Shown piece by piece: positions 22,601-33,200 of a stretch of DNA of 64,000 bases. The stretch covers positions 1,896,717-1,960,716 of the forward strand of contig NC_071330.1 of NCBI RefSeq assembly GCF_010183535.1, read 5' to 3'. How positions within the stretch are numbered: position 1 is the stretch's first letter; the number at the start of each line of letters is the position of its first letter. The notes below the pieces were generated by a model. It was not told the origin of the DNA and did no database searches. It was given only the letters and a program-made list of their open reading frames with translations. Made by a program: the position numbers and the translations under genes. This DNA comes from Caenorhabditis remanei (taxonomy: Eukaryota; Nematoda; Chromadorea; Rhabditida; Rhabditidae).

Positions 22601-24277
22601 GCATCAGAATTGGGTGAAACTGGATGAAAATGTGCAATTTTTATAATGGAACTGGAATTTTTCTCAAAAATCGAATTCCAGCATGAAAACTACATAAAAT
22701 CGGCTGAAAATGAGATAAAAAGTCGGAATTTTCGCGATTTTTACGTTGAAAATATAATATTCAACCTAAAATCACGATTCATCTCATTGAAACCACGCTT
22801 ATTACCTCCTTGGTAACACGCGCCGTACTCTCCACCACTACATCCGCATTCTCGTCTTCTGCTACTTCGTACACGTGTTGCACTTTCTCCTTCTGTTTTC
22901 CGTATCCGGCGAACATTCCGTACAAATGAGCTATCGGGCGAGCGAGGAATTCTGGAAAGGGCTTTTATGATGAATAATGAGCAAATTTTTTTTGTTGGAA
23001 AGTCACAAATGTTTGCACTTTGTGACTTTCACCATTCAAAAGCCAGCCAAGATTTATAAAAAAAAACTTCTAATAATGTGCCCGAGAGTCAGAGATGAGC
23101 GGAAGAGTTGGCGAAAGAAATCCTTAAATTGGCGGAGTAGCTTTTCTTCGGGATGGTAGCAAAAAGTGTTCAATAGATGAAAGTTGCAGCACAAATTTGT
23201 CTATCGATTGGAAAAAACAGGACATAAAAATATTAAAAACTAAACGAGTTACAGTCATCAAGGCTTGTATTCCGCCTTCCGTCAAATGGTCTAAAGGCGG
23301 AAGGCGGAATGCCGGCTTAAATTGACTGTAACTCGTTTAGTTTTTTAATATTTTTATGCCCTGTTTTTTCCAATCGATAGACAATTCTATGCTGTAAATT
23401 TCATCTATTGAACACTTTTTGCTACCGTCCCAAAGAAAAGCTACTCCGCCAATTTAAGGATTTCTTCCGCCAACTCTTCCGCTCATCTCTGCCCGAGACT
23501 GCTTCTGGTGAAGAAAATCCACTTTTGTCCGCTTTTTCTGATAAAAAAATCCGATTGCATAGCGGTTCCAGTAGCGAAAATCAAAACAGAAAGAGATTGC
23601 AGCAAAATCAATGAAAAAATATGTAACATTTATCGAAAAAACCCTTAAATGCATAGTGAATACCGTCCTCAAGTGTTCTCCATCAGAAAAATGATCTTTA
23701 TTCAATTTTTTCGATTTTAATGCGAAAAAAACGTGATTTTTCCAGTTTCCGGTATGTTCCTCGTCGAAAACTTCATACCGAGCAAAAATACGATTCCGGA
23801 GTGCAAAAATCCAGTTATCGTCAGCAATTTAATACTGTAACTGGATTTTTCCCTTCCATATGCCTTATTAGACGGGGGATAATCAACATTTTTTTCGAAA
23901 ATCTTGAATTTTCAATATCATTTTCCATTTTTCAAAGCAAAAATCCAATTTTTCTCACTATAAGCTCGGTAATTAAGGGTTTTTTTTCATTTTGTCCCAG
24001 AAAATCGCTGACTTTCTTCTTTTTCAGTACCTCCAAACCCCGTCGCCTTATTCTTTTTCGGCTTTTTATTGGGCGAAACCTCGTCAACCACCGTCGGATC
24101 GTCGTCCTCCTCGGCTAACCAATGCCGTTTTCTACTATTCTCGTCGTCGTCCGACCTATTCTGCATACTAATTTCCAGTAAACTCGAGTAAAATTGTACT
24201 TTTTTCACCGTCTCGAATAAAAGTACTCTGAAATCTGGAATTATTCGTTGGGCTTTAAAATGAGCCGAAGAATACAT
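16601..24277 (-). CDS. ulp-1: SUMO-specific cysteine protease ULP-1
   Basis: Eight exons in phase: 24277-24031, 22951-22806, 21679-21350, 20770-20306, 20256-20168, 18877-18140, 18084-18006 and 16768-16601 (TGA), 753 residues. The C-terminal Ulp1/SENP domain is complete: WLNDNVINFYL, catalytic His in VHLGVHWCLAIID with the following Asp, Gln in PRQENGSDCGVF and the nucleophilic Cys in the same motif. The enzyme matures SUMO and removes it from targets. The N-terminus is acidic and low-complexity (SDDDENS, EEDDDPT, TPPTTTPTRP), as usual for regulatory regions. I chose the ATG at 24277 because it is 15 bases after a strong acceptor (CTACAG at 24293); a second in-frame ATG at 24166 would give 716 residues, nearer the C. 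elegans length I recall. Introns carry MITEs, palindromes and CTGGCG repeats. prp-19 ends 352 bases upstream on the same strand. Confidence 0.92.
16895..18000. repeat. CTGGCGCGCC repeat, block 3
   Basis: At least nine units with core CTGGCGCGCCTnanACGCG (16903, 16984, 17022, 17113, 17220, 17360, 17825, 17897, 17969), each with about 60-100 AT-rich bases. The palindrome GGCGCGCC is the most conserved part. The block fills the last ulp-1 intron and is interrupted by the MITE at 17408. Confidence 0.8.
17408..17760. mobile_element. hAT-like MITE, copy with 8-bp target duplication
   Basis: Ends CATACTTGTCA and TGACAAGTATG are perfect inverted repeats; the flanking 8 bases GAAAATAC are duplicated at 17400-17407 and 17761-17768. 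Sub-terminal arms are (GGGCC)n tracts. Length 353 bases, no coding capacity. Eight-base duplications are typical of hAT elements. Confidence 0.88.
18878..20167. repeat. Tandem intron repeats in ulp-1
   Basis: The segment 19734-19875 recurs almost unchanged at 19909-20050 (period about 175), with more diverged copies from 19195 on. Separately, 19541-19600 copies the exon/intron boundary at 18865-18920, including the splice acceptor. Confidence 0.75.
20805..21195. repeat. CTGGCG repeat, block 4
   Basis: Units CTGGCGTGCCTCAGACGCG (20808, 21091), CTGGGGCGTCGTGGACGCG (21003) and CTGGCGCGCCTAGGACGC (21178) with GAATTCTTGAGGTTT spacers, in the ulp-1 intron between the exons at 20306 and 21350. The stretch 21120-21290 closely resembles 17150-17320, so a larger segment was duplicated. 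Confidence 0.75.
21925..22700. repeat. Duplicated intron segment flanking a MITE
   Basis: The sequence from 21925 (AATGCTGAAAACGGTTGCAA) to about 22080 recurs diverged at 22566-22690. The MITE at 22162-22450 lies between them. All is within one ulp-1 intron. Confidence 0.6.
22162..22450. mobile_element. hAT-like MITE, second copy
   Basis: Ends CATACTTGCAA and TTTGCAAGTATG with 8-base flanks ATGAAAAT at 22154-22161 and 22451-22458. Contains the GGGCCGG arms near both ends; 289 bases. Confidence 0.85.
23091..23503. mobile_element. Palindromic foldback element in ulp-1 intron 1
   Basis: Arms of about 200 bases pair nearly completely, from CAGAGATGAGCGGAAGAG to its complement, with a central hairpin TTCCGCCTTCCG / CGGAAGGCGGAA near 23270-23310. 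No coding capacity; a MITE-like foldback is the best description. Confidence 0.8.
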
Positions 24278-24292
24278 CAGGGTCGGTTGTAC

Positions 24293-24306
24293 CTGTAGAT
24301 AATGAG
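24293..24306 (-). promoter_or_regulatory. Probable trans-splice acceptor of ulp-1
   Basis: ATTATCTACAG on the minus strand, 15 bases before the ATG at 24277, preceded by a U-rich stretch and without a matching upstream donor. It decides the longer start chosen for ulp-1. Confidence 0.5.
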
Positions 24307-24628
24307 AATCGCTTTGGATACATAAAATGTATATATGACAGCAGTTAAAAAAAGTTTTAGGGATGTTGGAGTAGAGGGACAACAAGATCATTTTTTGAAC
24401 AAAAAAGATGTGAAAATCGGGATTTTTCTCAGAGAAATCAGAATAATGAATGAACAAAATAGGGAAAAATGGATAAAAGATAGGGAGAGATCTCGCCAAA
24501 ACAACCAATCACCGCGGGTTGTTGTTGGAAAAATTGAAGAAAAATACGAAAAACGAATGAAAGAAATAGTTAAAATTGATTGAATAACTTAGTAATTGAC
24601 AGAGAAAAAGTAAAAAAAAAAAAGAAAA

Positions 24629-26619
24629 TTAGATGGAGAAGACTCGAAGACTCTTATCGATGGAGCACGTCACCAGAGAACGAGCATTCTCTCCGAACTT
24701 CACACCGGTGACTGGTCCAGAGTGATCGGAGAGCGAGGCGACCTCATTCCATGTCTTCACATGCAACACTTGCACTTTCTGACCACCGATTCCGAGATAT
24801 GTTCCAGTCATGTCAAAGGAGAGAGTGTTGATCTGGAAATCAGTGAGTTTTTAGTGGGGAAAATTGACTATTGAGGTGTTTTTGGTTGGAAAAACTTGAA
24901 ATGTTGAGTTTTTAATTGTGAAATTTCGAAAAAGTAACAGATTTTCGCAACATTTTTTGATTTTCACGGGGAATAGCATCTATTTCTGCGAGAACTGTAC
25001 AAAAATCGCTAGAATTTGAAGAAAACTGAAGAATTCTGAGCAAAATCTTCATTTTTGCCTAGAAATACTACGTTTTGATAAGTGAAGCTGATATATTACA
25101 GAAAAAAATCTCGAAAAACTAAGTTTGTGTGCTGAATCACTCACAAAAAACTTGAATTTATCACAATTTCTATGAAAATTCAAAGAAAAAGTGCCAAAAT
25201 CCGAGAATTGGGCGTAAATTTCAAGCAAAACTCAGATTTTCAGTCTGAACATTTCAGACATTTTCCAGCTAATTTTCGGATTCTCCTTCTCCTTACCGGC
25301 TGCTTCTCCTCATTCGTGAACGTCTTCAAATTCTTGAGTTTTCTCAAATCCCACAGTTTGACCTCTCCATCCTCTGATCCAGTCGCCAAATAGTATCCAT
25401 TCTCCGAGAATGCGATCGATCGAACCGCAGCTGTGTGTCCAGGGAACGAGGCTGCGATATTCTGATTCTTCAGATCCCAAATCTTCACGACAGCGTCGGC
25501 GGCACCGGTTCCGAAGATCAAACCGTCAGGATGGAATTCAATGCAATGCACGGCGATCTGGGATCCCGGTTCAACGGAGACTTTGCAGAGAGACTTTCCA
25601 GAACGAATATCAGAGAATGCCCAGAAGGAATCGTCAGAAGCCGAGAGAATATAGTCACCGGAAGCGTTCAACGAGATATCTGTAACTGGAGCCTGGTGCA
25701 CATCGATTACAGCCTTCGAAGATGAATCGTTAGAGTTCCAGACACGAATATGAGAGTCAGCAGAGGCAGAGATAGCGGTTTCCCCATCCGGATGCAATAC
25801 AACTGCGGTGATTTTCTTGTTGTGTCCCTTGTAAGTCTGCACCACTTGCTCCTTCTCATAGTCATACAGTACGACAGTCTTATCGATTCCTCCGGTAAGC
25901 GATAGGTTCCCTCTGATATCCAAAGCAGTGATTCCTGGTGTTCCAGTCGAATGAATTCCGGTATGCGATGCGGTTTGTTTGATTCCAGCGAACTCTTCCG
26001 CCTTGGCGAGTCCTTCCGGAAGATTCTTTCCACGTTGCTTACGATCAGCGGTGAGACTCTTCGACTTCTCCTCGAGTTTCGCTAGAATTGCCTCACTGAG
26101 TCCTTGTTGCTCATCTGTCTCCTCAATACTCACATCATCCTCGACTTTAGAGGAGGTGTGTGGTTTCAAAGTGGACAAAGCCTCTCTAGCCGCCGTCAAT
26201 TCTTTGGAGAGACGAGCGATGACACGACAAGCGGCGTCATGTTGGTACAGAGAGTGCGAGAGCTCCTGACGAGCGATCTGAAGTTGCTGGCGGAGAGAGA
26301 AACTGTTGAGCATCACGGTATCCCATTCGTCTTGGAGCATTTTCAGCAGTGATGGGATAGAGGTGCCGGAGACGTTACGAGGCGCTGAACCGGTTCCGCC
26401 AGTTTTTAGAGAGACGAGCTGAAAGAGTAATTAATTTCGGGTAAATTTCAACAATTCAGAGCTTACCGTATCCTCTGAGAGCTCGGTATGACTGATCGGG
26501 TCGGTGCCGTTCTCGGTGATGTACTTGACGATCAGTCGTCGATCGAAAATGTGTCCGGAGACCGGCGAGACGACTGGATCTTCTGTCGGCTCTCCGCTGA
26601 TACCGCAAACGAATGACAT
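24629..26619 (-). CDS. prp-19: Pre-mRNA processing factor 19, U-box E3 ligase
   Basis: Three exons in phase: 26619-26467, 26418-25297 and 24832-24629 (TAG in the reverse strand), 492 residues, the length I recall for the C. elegans protein. The order is an N-terminal U-box ([19 protein letters not shown], then [13 protein letters not shown]), a short linker, a coiled coil ([20 protein letters not shown] to about residue 140) and WD40 blades with WD/WS ends such as HIRVWNS, VVKIWDL, EVKLWDL and the closing SLRVFSI. PRP19 is the core of the NTC spliceosome complex and a ubiquitin ligase in DNA repair. A splice acceptor ends three bases before the ATG, consistent with trans-splicing. ulp-1 follows on the same strand. 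Confidence 0.96.
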
Positions 26620-26622
26620 CTC

Positions 26623-26632
26623 CTGGAAATGG
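26623..26632 (-). promoter_or_regulatory. Probable trans-splice acceptor of prp-19
   Basis: CCATTTCCAG on the minus strand ends three bases before the prp-19 ATG; no upstream donor is evident. Confidence 0.6.
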
Positions 26633-26639
26633 AAAATAT

Positions 26640-27640
26640 GAGATTCGAGTGGTCTCTTACAAGAAATTTCCTATTATAAGGCAGAAATCGGTGAGAAACG
26701 CGTATGAAACTCGTTTTTAGCAGAAAAAATAAGAAAAAATCATTGCAAATAAGGAATAATGAGTTGCAAGAGGAAAACTATGGATTTTGAAATTTTTTGG
26801 ATGTAAAACTTGAGAAGATAATTCCTGGGTGAAAAATCATTCTAATTCTGAATATTTCGATTGGGATTCCAGTAAGTTATCGAAAATCATTAGGAATCAC
26901 CTCGAAATTGAGATTTATGGGATTTGAGAATTTCAGCACTAAAATCGCATTTTTTCGGGAAAAAATCGGCTGAAAATGATGAAATGTCGGGGAACAGTTG
27001 TTCTGAACCTGTTTTTGACCGTAAAATTTTCTGAAATCACAAAAAAAGCTTGGAAAAAATTATTTCTGAGATTCAACGTTTTTAGAGTGAACACCCGAGA
27101 TTTTCTGTGAAAAATTGTTTCAAACGGGCACAACTGTGATGAAATAACCGTTCTGAACTCAATTTTCTTTTAGAAACACTGAAAAGAATTCCTGGAACCG
27201 AGAAAAATGCACTGAAACGAAGAATTATGGGATTAAAGGTTATTGCCTTGAAACTAGAGTTTTCTGGGGGCAAAATCGATTAAAATTAGCAAGACATAGG
27301 TGCCTGAACGTTACAAATTCATTTTTTCACTTTAAAATCTGAAAAAATTCACGAAATCCACCTGAAACAACCAAAGTTTGTCATCTAAAAAATTGGGAGA
27401 CGAATTCGAAACGTTTTCGCCGTGGAGCGCGTTTGCTTCATTTTTCCAAATATGGCCGAACTTTCTTCGGCCGCGAAGCTCGCAAAAAAATTTTCAAATG
27501 ACAATTAATTATTGTTTTCACTTTTTTTGCAAGAGTTTTTCTGAATTTAATGAGTTTTTATCAGAAATAATTATAACGTAATTAAAGCTCTATAAATAAC
27601 AAATAGTTTTCAACAAAAAATTTCCGATTTAACATGAGCA
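26640..27640. promoter_or_regulatory. Divergent intergenic region, prp-19 and plus-strand operon
   Basis: One kilobase between two divergent transcription units, so promoters for both must lie here. It has A/T runs and repeated TGAAACAA/TTTCTGAGATT words, with a more GC-rich patch near 27405-27490 (GTGGAGCGCGTTTGC, GGCCGCGAAGC). No specific site is recognised. Confidence 0.5.
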
Positions 27641-28118
27641 ATGTTGCAGAAAATGCAAGTAGGCGAATATGAGCTCACCGTCACCGATGTGACGCTGATT
27701 GTTGTCATGTTGGTGGCTCTGAAGAGAGTTTTGACGTGGCTGATGGCTGGAAAAGTCACCGAGCCCAAAAATACGAGGTTTGTGTCTTTTTTCCCAAAAT
27801 TTTTGTGTTTTTCTCTAATTTTTGCCATTTTTTCAGGTTTCACCGCTGAAAAAGCAGGATATGACAATGGAGGAAGTCCAACGAATGCGCCAGGAGGAGA
27901 AACGTCGTTTGGTCGTCGTTAAGCAAAAGGTTTCTCTCGAAAATCTCAAAAGAATTGAATTTTTAGTAATTTTTGTTCAGATCTACGATCTCTCGGGCTC
28001 CCAAGAGCTTTACGACCACAATCGTGACGTTTTCGAGGCGAAAAACGGGTGTGGCGATGAGTGGGAGGCGATTTGCGAGAGAAAGTATCCATTCGTCGGG
28101 AAATTGGTCGAGAATTGA
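27641..28118 (+). CDS. Small membrane protein with MAPR (cytochrome b5-like) domain; frame broken
   Basis: Exons 27641-27779, 27837-27929 and 27981-28118 (TGA) give about 120 residues. The first has one transmembrane segment (LTVTDVTLIVVMLVALKRVL). The rest resembles a shortened MAPR/PGRMC heme-binding domain: SPLKKQDMTMEEVQRM, then RLVVVKQKIYDLSGSQELYD and a closing W-x6-KYPFVGKLV, the positions of the family's GKVFDVT, YGP and KYHHVGKL blocks. Anchor plus MAPR domain is the PGRMC layout. Exons 2 and 3 are in phase with each other, but exon 1 enters exon 2 one base short: at 27771-27775 an A5 run would need to be A6. This looks like a homopolymer error, though a real frameshift is possible. 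A 12-codon upstream ORF (27634-27672) overlaps the start. It is the first gene of the probable operon. Confidence 0.6.
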
Positions 28119-28181
28119 GTCAAAACTTCTTTTTTTCCAGATTTTTCATTGATTTTGCGGGTTTTTTGATATTTTGCCGGT

Positions 28182-28298
28182 TTAATAAAAGTTTTACTTG
28201 TTTTTTCTGAATTTCCCTCTGAAAATCGGTTTTTCACCGTATTTTATCTATTTTCAACGTTTTTTTCTCGCTTAAATCCCCGAAACTCTATGTTTCAG
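28182..28298 (+). promoter_or_regulatory. Operon junction: poly(A) signal and SL2-type acceptor
   Basis: AATAAA near 28183 closes the first gene; about 110 bases on, TATGTTTCAG at 28289-28298 is a strong acceptor nine bases before the next ATG. This spacing is typical of SL2 trans-splicing in nematode operons. Confidence 0.65.
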
Positions 28299-28307
28299 CT
28301 CCCAAAA

Positions 28308-30087
28308 ATGGCAATGATGTACCCATTCCACGTGGCACAGCCACCACTCAACTGGTCCGAACACTTGTGGGTTTCCGAAGTGTCGCCGGCAAAAGAGTCG
28401 TTCATCACAACGATTTGTGAGCATCGACAGGCGCAATGGGTAGGTTTTTGAGGAAAAAAGTCGCATTTTTGCAGAAAAAATTGATAATTATTGATGATTT
28501 CGATGATTTTAGGCTAAAAACAGCATTTTTGGGCTAAAAATCTCATTTTTTGACAATTTCCGGCGAGAAATTAGCGATTTCCGTTGTTTCTTATCAGTGT
28601 GACAAGTTTTTATTGGCATACTGATAAGATAGTAGACAAATATTCGAATGAAAGGGCGAAAAGTTCAGTTTTTTAGAGTGAGAAAGGTAGAAAATCGAAT
28701 TTGTGAAGAAAAGCTGAATTTCAATTTTTTAAACTAAAAAAATCACTAATTTTCTACCAATTTTGACAATTTTTCTTCATTTCCTGTCGAAAAACATTGA
28801 ACATAAACCCTTTATGACGTTTTTCTGTTTAGAATTCGCGTTTTCGTCTCAAAAATTTCGTTTCTCTCCTGAAAATCGTTTATTTTCAGTAAAAATTTCG
28901 AAAAAATCTAGTTTTTCTGGCAGTTTTCATTGATAACTCTTAAAATCGTCAATTTTCACTGGAATTTTGAAAAAGCAAGCTTTTCTGGCTGTTTCACTGA
29001 GAACTCTTAAAATTTTGATGATTTTTCCTAAGAAAAGCTGAATTTCAATTTTTTTAAAAATAAAAAATTGAAATTTTCTTGCAAAAAACTGGTAAAATTA
29101 CTGATTTTCTACCAATTTTGATGATTTTTCAGCATTTCATGTTGGAAAAAAACGCGTTTTGTCTCAAAAAGTTCGCTTTAGAGTAAAAACTTTCATTTTC
29201 TCCTGAAAATCATCTATTTTCAATAAAAATTTCGAAAAAATCAAGTTCTTCTGGCAGTTTTTACTGAGAACTCTTAAAATTTTGATGATATTTTTAAAAG
29301 AAAAGTGAATATCTGCTTGTTTTTCATCAAAAAATTGAAATTTCGTTACAAAAACTTGTAAAATCACTAATTTTCTACCAATTTTGGCAATTTTTCATCA
29401 TTTCCTGTTGAAAAACATTGAACATAAACCCTTTATGACGTTTTTTCCGATTAGAATTCGCGTTTTCGTCTCAAAAATTTCGTTTCTCTCCTGAAAATCG
29501 TTTATTTTCAGTAAAAATTTCGAAAAAATCTAGTTTTTCTGGCAGTTTTCATTGATAACTCTTAAAATTGCGATGATTTTTAAAAGAAAAGTAGAGAATA
29601 TCAGCTTGTTTTTCAACTAAAATTGAAATTGCGTTACAAAAACTGGTAAAATTACTGATTTTCTATCAATTTTAACGATTTTTCATCATTTCTTGTTGGA
29701 AAACTTTGAAAACAAGATCTTTATGACGTTTTTCTGATCAGAATTTGAGTTTTCGTCGAAATTTTCGTTTTTTGTTGAAAATTTTGAAAAAACGAGTTTT
29801 TCTGGACGTTTTCACTCAAAATTCGTCGAAAATTCCCTCTTTTTAGATGAATTAACCACAAAATCTTAAAATATTCCGGTTTTAAAACAATTTTTGCTGA
29901 AATTTCACTATTTCCTGATGAAATTTGTCAATTTTCTCTCAAAAATCTCTCCAAATTTCCCGATTTTCAGGACAATCAAGACCTTCTGACCCATCTCCAA
30001 GACAGTGTGGCCATTCTTCAAAAAGAGGATCAACGTGTCGCTCCCGCTCAAATTCCACCCGTCCCAGCCAATGCTCAGAATAATTAA
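28308..30087 (+). CDS. emb-1: Probable anaphase-promoting complex subunit APC16 (EMB-1)
   Basis: Two exons in phase, 28308-28439 and 29971-30087 (TAA), 82 residues. The protein has no motif I can name with certainty; its helical middle (KESFITTICEHRQAQW, DLLTHLQDSVAILQKED) resembles the conserved helix of APC16. Size and position directly upstream of the pup-1 gene fit C. elegans emb-1 (K10D2.4), the APC16 subunit needed for meiotic metaphase-anaphase transition. An acceptor nine bases before the ATG and a preceding poly(A) signal place it second in the operon. The 1.5 kb intron is unusually large for an 82-residue gene and contains a long duplication. The reality of the gene is well supported; the name rests on synteny and size. 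Confidence 0.65.
28780..29720. repeat. Duplicated segment in the emb-1 intron
   Basis: 28780-28960 (GAACATAAACCCTTTATGAC and on through CTGGCAGTTTTCATTGATAA) recurs at 29405-29580 almost unchanged, period about 620, with a third more diverged part at 29690-29780. The same TTTATGACGTTTTTCT word occurs again at 33025 in a pup-1 intron. Confidence 0.75.
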
Positions 30088-30097
30088 ATCTCATCAT

Positions 30098-30185
30098 TTG
30101 TAAATAAATCACTGCAATTTTCTTAATTTCCTCTTATTTTTTGAGGTTTTTGCCTCATTTTTTATCTCTTAATACCCGATTTCAG
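30098..30185 (+). promoter_or_regulatory. Operon junction: poly(A) signal and SL2-type acceptor before pup-1
   Basis: AATAAA near 30102 ends emb-1; ACCCGATTTCAG ends at 30185, about 80 bases later and 45 before the pup-1 ATG. The layout repeats that of the previous junction. Confidence 0.6.
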
Positions 30186-30197
30186 ACTCAAAAACCG

Positions 30198-30224
30198 ATG
30201 AAATTTTATAGTGATCCATTATAA
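30198..30224 (+). CDS. Upstream ORF in the pup-1 leader
   Basis: An eight-codon frame (ATG AAA to TAA) starts 13 bases after the trans-splice acceptor and stops five bases before the pup-1 ATG at 30230. If translated it would force reinitiation or leaky scanning. It is seen in sequence only; no function is known. Confidence 0.35.
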   Translation: MKFYSDPL

Positions 30225-30229
30225 AAAAA

Positions 30230-33200
30230 ATGACGAATAAGAGTGAGAAACCGGGAGGAAACGATAGCGGAGGTGGAAGTGGAAGTAAAAGAAGACGAGG
30301 TGGGATCATGAGAAAACTGATGAAATCATTGAAAAATTGTCAAAAATAAATAATTTTCTTTGAAAATTAGCATAAAATTGTGAAAAACAGTGTTAAAAAA
30401 TGGTTAAAACACAAAATTTTGCTCCGAACTTTTAAAAACGGAAAATTTCTCTAAATTTCAGTAAAAAAACGATAGTAAACTCAATATGGAATGAATAAAA
30501 CTGATTTTCTTACCGTTTTCAGCAAATTCTATCTGTAAAAAGTGATTTTTTAGGCTATTTTCAGGTTTTTCGTCGCTTTTTCGACAATTTTTTTTCAAAA
30601 AAGTTAAATTTTTGTTTTTGTTTCAGAATTAGAAGAAATTCTGAGAAATCATCGAAAATGTTGAAATTTTTTGAGAAAAAAATTGGCAAAATGTCAAAAA
30701 TAAATCATTTTCTTTAGAAATTAGCATAAAATTGTGAAAAACAGTGTTGAAAAATGGTTAAAACACAAAATTTTGTTCTGAACTTTTAAAAACTGAAAAT
30801 TTCTATAAATTTCAGTGAAAAGAAGCAAAATCGATACGTTATGAAAAAATGCGATTTTCTTACCGTTTTCAGCAGAATTTATCTGTAAAAAGTTCCTTTT
30901 TCAGCTATTTTCGACAATTTTTCTCAAAAAAGTTAAATTTTTGTTTTTGTTTCAGAATTAGAAGAAATTCTGAGAAATTATCAAAATTTTTGAAATATAA
31001 CGGCATGCCGTTATAATACAGTATTTACCATAGTTGTCCGGATTCCGAAATTCCGGGTTTATTTGACACCAGCCTGTCTCCCCCGCCTTCGGCGGTTGAG
31101 CCGGCTGGTATCTCCTCATTCACGTGGGCACCTCTTTTCAAATGTGCCCGCATGGGCAAGTGGTCTAAAGCGGCGGTCGTTGTCCAAAGCACGCCAGTTT
31201 GGTTTTGCCCGCTGGCTCAGTTTCTCTTCTCTTTCCAAAACCGCTGCGGACAGTGCCTCAGACAACGCCCAATTGTCTTTTATATATAAGAATGATTCCG
31301 GTTCCGAATTCCGCTTTTTTGAATTCCCTTTTTCCGGAATGCAGAAGTTGAAATTTGAAATTTTTTTGAGTTCTAAACGACTATAGTACTTTTTTTCATA
31401 CTTGTCAAATGACGCGCAGCCCGCCGGCCCGTCAGGCCCGTCTTGTCAGGGATATGGGATTTTTGAGAAAAAATTTCAATTTTTCATGCCGAAAAATTGA
31501 CAAAAAGACACTCATATTATTCTATGAGAAAAACCTTTCGAGTTCATCTTAGTACACCTTTAATCAAATTTGGAAAAAAAGTTGAAAAAAAATTGAAAAA
31601 AAAATCCCTCCAAAAAGACGGGCCAGGCCGTTTTGAAAAAAAAACCCGGCCCGGCCCTTGACAAGTATGCTTTTTTTCGGTTTTGATCCGTAAAAGTAGT
31701 TTTAAACCTTATTTATCATTAAAATCACTTGAAAAAATGACTTTGCCTTGCAAATTTATCAAATCATTCCGAATTCCGGATTCTGAAATTCCGGAATTCC
31801 GGGGTTTTCCGTCATTCCCCTTCCGGATTTCGAAAATTTGATTCCGATTCCGGATTCCGGAAAATGTAAAATCTCATTCCGGATTCCGTATTCCGGAAAT
31901 CTAAAAAAAATGTCATTCCGTACAACTATGGTATTTACGGTAGATCACTCTGAAACCAAAAGAACTACACAAAATCTCCTCTCAAATCCCACTCAATTTT
32001 CCCCATATTTCCAGGAAAAAAAGGAAAGAATACACCATCGGACAGTCAATCGACTGCTTCTTCCTCAAAAACCACGTCTCCAAAGATGCAAAACCAGAAA
32101 CAGAAACAACCAGAGCCATCGTCGTCGTCCACTCCAAAAATTCAAATTCTGAAACGAGATCCGTCGAAGAATGTGACGATGCCTATAGTCGCTTGTGTGA
32201 TGCCTCTGATGGAAGTGAATTTAAGTGATCCTCCACAGCCACAGCCACCGACGACACCAAAGTATCATCAGAATCCACCGTCAACAAAAACTCAAAATCA
32301 AAGGATCTATCAGACGCCTGAAAAGTCTGAAAAGAGTGGTGGAGGAATGAATACGAGACGATCGGAAGCGAATAAACAGCAGACACAGGCCTATTATTTC
32401 TCTCAAAATCCGGGTGTCGCCGTGTCGGGTGACAAGTTCAAACAACCATCCCAGTATAAGATGCACAATTTCCCGTTGGAGAAGCTTGTCAATATCTTCA
32501 TCGATGGAAAGTATTCGGTTAGAAAACGCTTTTTGATTTGAAGTTTTAACCGAAAAAAACTGAAAATTCGAAACATTTCTAAAGAAAACCATATTTTCCA
32601 ATTCAAAATCCAAAAAAAAATCGTATTTTTCATACTTGTCACGGGCCGGGCCGAAATCAGGAAAAATCTCGGCCCGCTCGGCCCGTTTTGAAACATTTTT
32701 TCAAAACATTTTGAGTTTTTGAATTTTTTTTTGGGAAATTTTTGGAAATTTTTTGAAAAAAAGTATAGTTTTCGAATAAACATTTAAAATTGAATCAAAA
32801 TGTAAATATGTATGATAATTTAAGCATTTTTACTGTTTTTTTTTTCGAAAAATTTCAAAAAAAAATTGGTAAAAATGGGTACCCATTTTTGAATCCGGGC
32901 CGCCGGGCCGGCCCGATTTTTGACAAGTATGGTATTTTTGGTACAAAAACTTGTAAAATCGCGAATTTTCTGCCAATTTTGACGATTTTTCATCATTTCT
33001 TGTTGAAAAATCTTGAACATAAAACCTTTATGACGTTTTTCTAATTAGAAACTGCGTTTTCGTTTCAAAAATTTTATAGTTGTCAAGGCCCGGGCCGGGC
33101 CGGTAGGAAATTTTCAAGGCCCGAAGGCCCGGCTTCAAAAAATGACCCTTTTTTTTCCAATTTTTTTCGAAATTTTTTCAATTTTTCATCGAAAATGTGA

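Larger units (their letters stand above)
31019..31942. mobile_element. Composite TIR element with two nested insertions
   Basis: Left end GTATTTACCATAGTTGTCCG and right end TACAACTATGGTATTTACGG are inverted repeats. The interior is mostly ATTCCGG-type sequence (31030-31060, 31298-31345, 31765-31920). Inside lie the SINE at 31066-31298 and the hAT-like MITE at 31397-31669. It occupies pup-1 intron 1. Confidence 0.65.

Noticed and set aside
23408..23614. Short coding frames within 23091-23503
   Set aside because: They lie in the arms of a palindromic element and mirror each other.
25410..26352. Plus-strand frames of 80-96 codons opposite prp-19
   Set aside because: Antisense shadows of the WD40 coding exon.
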